From Stutzerimonas stutzeri (GTDB lineage: Bacteria > Pseudomonadota > Gammaproteobacteria > Pseudomonadales > Pseudomonadaceae): a stretch of DNA of 64,000 bases. Both the position numbers and the translations under genes were made by a program. Location: positions 1,573,231 through 1,637,230 of the forward strand of contig NZ_CP007441.1 in assembly GCF_000590475.1 (NCBI RefSeq), given 5' to 3'. This document shows positions 61,908 through 64,000 of the stretch, piece after piece. The notes below the pieces were generated by a model that was not told the origin of the DNA, did not search any database, and saw nothing but the letters and a program-made list of their open reading frames with translations. Position 1 is the stretch's first letter. Each line of letters begins with the position of its first letter.

Positions 61908-62912
61908 ATGAGTCTTATTGATCTTCGCAGCGATACGGTTACCCAGCCTACGGCTGGCATGCGTGACGCCATGCTAAGCGCCCCCACCGGAGACGACGTT
62001 TACGGCGAGGATCCAACGGTTCGTCGGCTGGAGCAGACGCTGGCGGCGCAATTGGGTTTGGACGCCGGACTGTTCGTGCCCAGCGGCACCATGAGCAATC
62101 TGCTGGCGCTCATGTCGCATTGCCAACGTGGTGATGAGTACATCGCCGGTCAACTGGCGCATACCTATAAATACGAGGCCGGAGGCGCTGCGGTGCTCGG
62201 CTCGATTCAACCACAGCCGATCGAGGTGGAAGCGGACGGTTCTTTGGACCTTGATCGTGTCGCAGCAGCGATCAAACCGGACGACTTTCATTTCGCCCGT
62301 ACCCGCTTGCTGGCGCTGGAAAACACCATGCAGGGCAAGGTTCTGCCACTCGAATATCTGGCCGAGGCGCGTGCGTTCACACACGATCGGGGGCTTGCCC
62401 TGCATCTCGACGGTGCTCGATTGTTCAATGCAGTAGTCAGGCTGGGTTGCTCAGCGCGGGACATCAGTCGCCACTTCGACTCCGTTTCGGTGTGCCTGTC
62501 CAAGGGGTTGGGCGCGCCGGTCGGCTCGGTGCTTTGCGGCGATGTATCTTTCATTGCCAAGGCTCGTCGCTTGCGCAAGATGGTCGGCGGCGGCATGCGT
62601 CAGGCCGGTGTGCTGGCGGCTGCAGGACTCTATGCGCTGGAGCACCAGGTACAGCGTCTGGCAGAGGATCACCAGCGCGCGCGGGCTATTGCGGAGGGGC
62701 TGCAAGCCCTGGGTTATGCCGTCGAGCCGGTGCAGACGAACATGGTCTACGTACAGATGGGTGATCGCGCTGGGGCGCTGAAGGCATTCTGCGCCGAGCG
62801 TGGCGTACGCTTGACCGCGGCGCCGCGGCTGCGGATGGTGACGCATCTGGATGTGCAGCCCGAGCATGTCGATCCGATCCTCGAGAGCTTCGCCGCATTC
62901 GTCGACGCATAG
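61908..62912 (+). CDS. ltaE: Low-specificity L-threonine aldolase
   Basis: 334 residues, beta-eliminating lyase fold. MSLIDLRSDTVTQPT start, PTGDDVYGEDPTVRRLE, and the PLP lysine in VCLSKGLGAPVGSVL. Splits L-threonine/allo-threonine to glycine and acetaldehyde. AAGGAA precedes ATG 61908; the frame from 61884 is longer without support. Independent of alaS downstream. Confidence 0.92.
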   Translation: MSLIDLRSDTVTQPTAGMRDAMLSAPTGDDVYGEDPTVRRLEQTLAAQLGLDAGLFVPSGTMSNLLALMSHCQRGDEYIAGQLAHTYKYEAGGAAVLGSIQPQPIEVEADGSLDLDRVAAAIKPDDFHFARTRLLALENTMQGKVLPLEYLAEARAFTHDRGLALHLDGARLFNAVVRLGCSARDISRHFDSVSVCLSKGLGAPVGSVLCGDVSFIAKARRLRKMVGGGMRQAGVLAAAGLYALEHQVQRLAEDHQRARAIAEGLQALGYAVEPVQTNMVYVQMGDRAGALKAFCAERGVRLTAAPRLRMVTHLDVQPEHVDPILESFAAFVDA

Positions 62913-63091
62913 GCCTGAATCGCTGTCGAATAGCTTGATTCAATCTTATTTATCCTCTATGCGCGCGGCGTGGGCCCGATATAATGCGGCCCTTTGCCGG
63001 CTATCCGTTTGGATAGCTGCGAACCGGCTCCCGGTGCCGCCTCGCCGTGTCGTTTTGCAGCCGTTCGGCCGCAGTCCTCTGGAAGAAATCT

Positions 63092-64000
63092 ATGAAAAGC
63101 GCAGAAATCCGTGAAGCCTTCCTCCGCTTCTTCGAAGAGAAGGGCCACACACGTGTGGCCTCCAGTTCGCTGATTCCGGCGAACGACCCGACTTTGTTGT
63201 TCACCAATGCCGGCATGAACCAGTTCAAGGACTGTTTCCTCGGTCTGGAAAAGCGCGCCTATACCCGGGCCACCACCAGCCAGAAATGCGTCCGTGCCGG
63301 CGGCAAACACAACGATCTGGAGAACGTCGGCTACACCGCGCGGCATCACACGTTCTTCGAGATGCTCGGCAACTTCAGCTTCGGCGACTATTTCAAGCGC
63401 GACGCCATCAGCTACGCGTGGGAATTCCTGACCTCCGACACATGGCTGAACCTGCCCAAGGACAAGCTATGGGTCACCGTCTATGCCAGTGACGATGAGG
63501 CCTACGACATCTGGACCCAAGAAGTCGGCGTGCCGGCCGAGCGCATGGTGCGTATCGGCGACAACAAGGGCGCACCTTACGCTTCGGACAATTTCTGGGC
63601 GATGGGTGATACCGGCCCGTGTGGTCCCTGCACTGAAATTTTCTTCGACCACGGCGAGCATATCTGGGGCGGCCCACCCGGCTCGCCCGAGGAAGACGGT
63701 GATCGCTACATCGAGATCTGGAACAACGTGTTCATGCAGTTCAACCGCGCCGCAGACGGTGTCATGCACCCGCTGCCGGCACCGAGCGTGGACACCGGCA
63801 TGGGACTAGAGCGGATCAGTGCGGTGTTGCAACACGTCAACTCCAACTACGAAATCGACTTGTTTCAGAACCTGCTCAAAGCCTCCGCCCAGGCCATTGG
63901 CTGCAGTAATGAGAGCCAAGCTTCGCTCAAGGTCGTGGCCGACCACATCCGTTCTTGCGGTTTCCTCATCGCCGATGGCGTGACGCCGTCGAACGAGGGG
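63092..64000 (+). CDS. alaS: Alanyl-tRNA synthetase (5' part, truncated by window edge)
   Basis: The first 303 codons are in the window, starting MKSAEIREAFLRFFEEKGH. The class II catalytic core is clear: LFTNAGMNQFKDCFLG, TSQKCVRAGGKHNDLENVG and HHTFFEMLGNFSFGDYFK. It continues past base 64000. AGAAATCT lies just before ATG 63092; the ribosome binding site is moderate (GGAAG about 8 bases upstream). Confidence 0.96.
   Translation, partial: MKSAEIREAFLRFFEEKGHTRVASSSLIPANDPTLLFTNAGMNQFKDCFLGLEKRAYTRATTSQKCVRAGGKHNDLENVGYTARHHTFFEMLGNFSFGDYFKRDAISYAWEFLTSDTWLNLPKDKLWVTVYASDDEAYDIWTQEVGVPAERMVRIGDNKGAPYASDNFWAMGDTGPCGPCTEIFFDHGEHIWGGPPGSPEEDGDRYIEIWNNVFMQFNRAADGVMHPLPAPSVDTGMGLERISAVLQHVNSNYEIDLFQNLLKASAQAIGCSNESQASLKVVADHIRSCGFLIADGVTPSNEG

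Overview
The window is a high-GC gammaproteobacterial chromosome segment. Gene content and protein style point to Pseudomonas sensu lato, most likely the Stutzerimonas (Pseudomonas stutzeri) group: RdgC, YcgL/YcgN, TtcA, EmrAB with a LysR regulator, a gltX-tRNA(Ala/Glu) array, and a maltose locus with its own MalT-type regulator. This is inferred from protein families, not from a database search. Nothing looks like a large mobile island; it is mostly core and metabolic chromosome with a few lineage-specific insertions.

Layout. (1) 1-8557: maltose/maltodextrin uptake and breakdown (3' end of malG, a MalT-like LuxR regulator, maltose O-acetyltransferase, GH13 alpha-glucosidase, MalK ATPase), interrupted by an oppositely oriented, very long curlin-repeat protein. 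(2) 8566-12941: a SugE/Gdx guanidinium exporter behind a guanidine-II (mini-ykkC) riboswitch, a bile-acid/sodium symporter family protein, rdgC, tRNA-Val and tRNA-Asp, an FKBP lipoprotein, and tRNA-Asn trailed by two ~150-bp tandem copies of its 3' end. (3) 12993-22400: aromatic aminotransferase, uvrB, emrAB with a divergent LysR regulator, gltX, and a doubled Ala-Glu tRNA array with a strong promoter and a terminator. (4) 22573-32670: accessory and housekeeping genes (thioesterase, small exported protein, dinB, META-domain lipoprotein, dienelactone hydrolase, MFS permease, SprT, two Yip1-like membrane proteins, a DnaJ-like protein, ttcA). (5) 33060-34531: a DAHP synthase gene preceded by an aromatic-residue-rich leader peptide, a strong intrinsic terminator, a second Tyr-rich mini-ORF and a hairpin. 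This looks like a layered attenuation system. (6) 34625-40183: Tag-like protein, sirtuin, two NlpC/P60 lipoproteins, HNH-like protein, NhaD, metallophosphoesterase. (7) 40361-52103: cobalamin riboswitch, btuB, a BtuM-like B12 transporter and a tightly overlapping cob operon (cobO, cobB, bluB, cobD, cobC, cobQ, cobU, cobT, phosphatase, cobS). (8) 52105-55516: molybdate operon modEABC on the minus strand behind a near-perfect ModE operator. (9) 55606-64000: periplasmic glutathione peroxidase-like protein, FadL-type porin, sulfurtransferase, rnd-ycgL, ycgN, M61-like metallopeptidase, L-threonine aldolase and the start of alaS.

How the parts fit. BtuB and the BtuM-like protein import B12 or precursors under riboswitch control, and the cob operon performs adenosylation, amidation, DMB synthesis and lower-loop assembly. 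The Mod system feeds molybdoenzymes. The mal genes import maltodextrins, hydrolyse them in the cytoplasm and acetylate surplus sugar. The most unusual feature is the double leader arrangement in front of the DAHP synthase gene.
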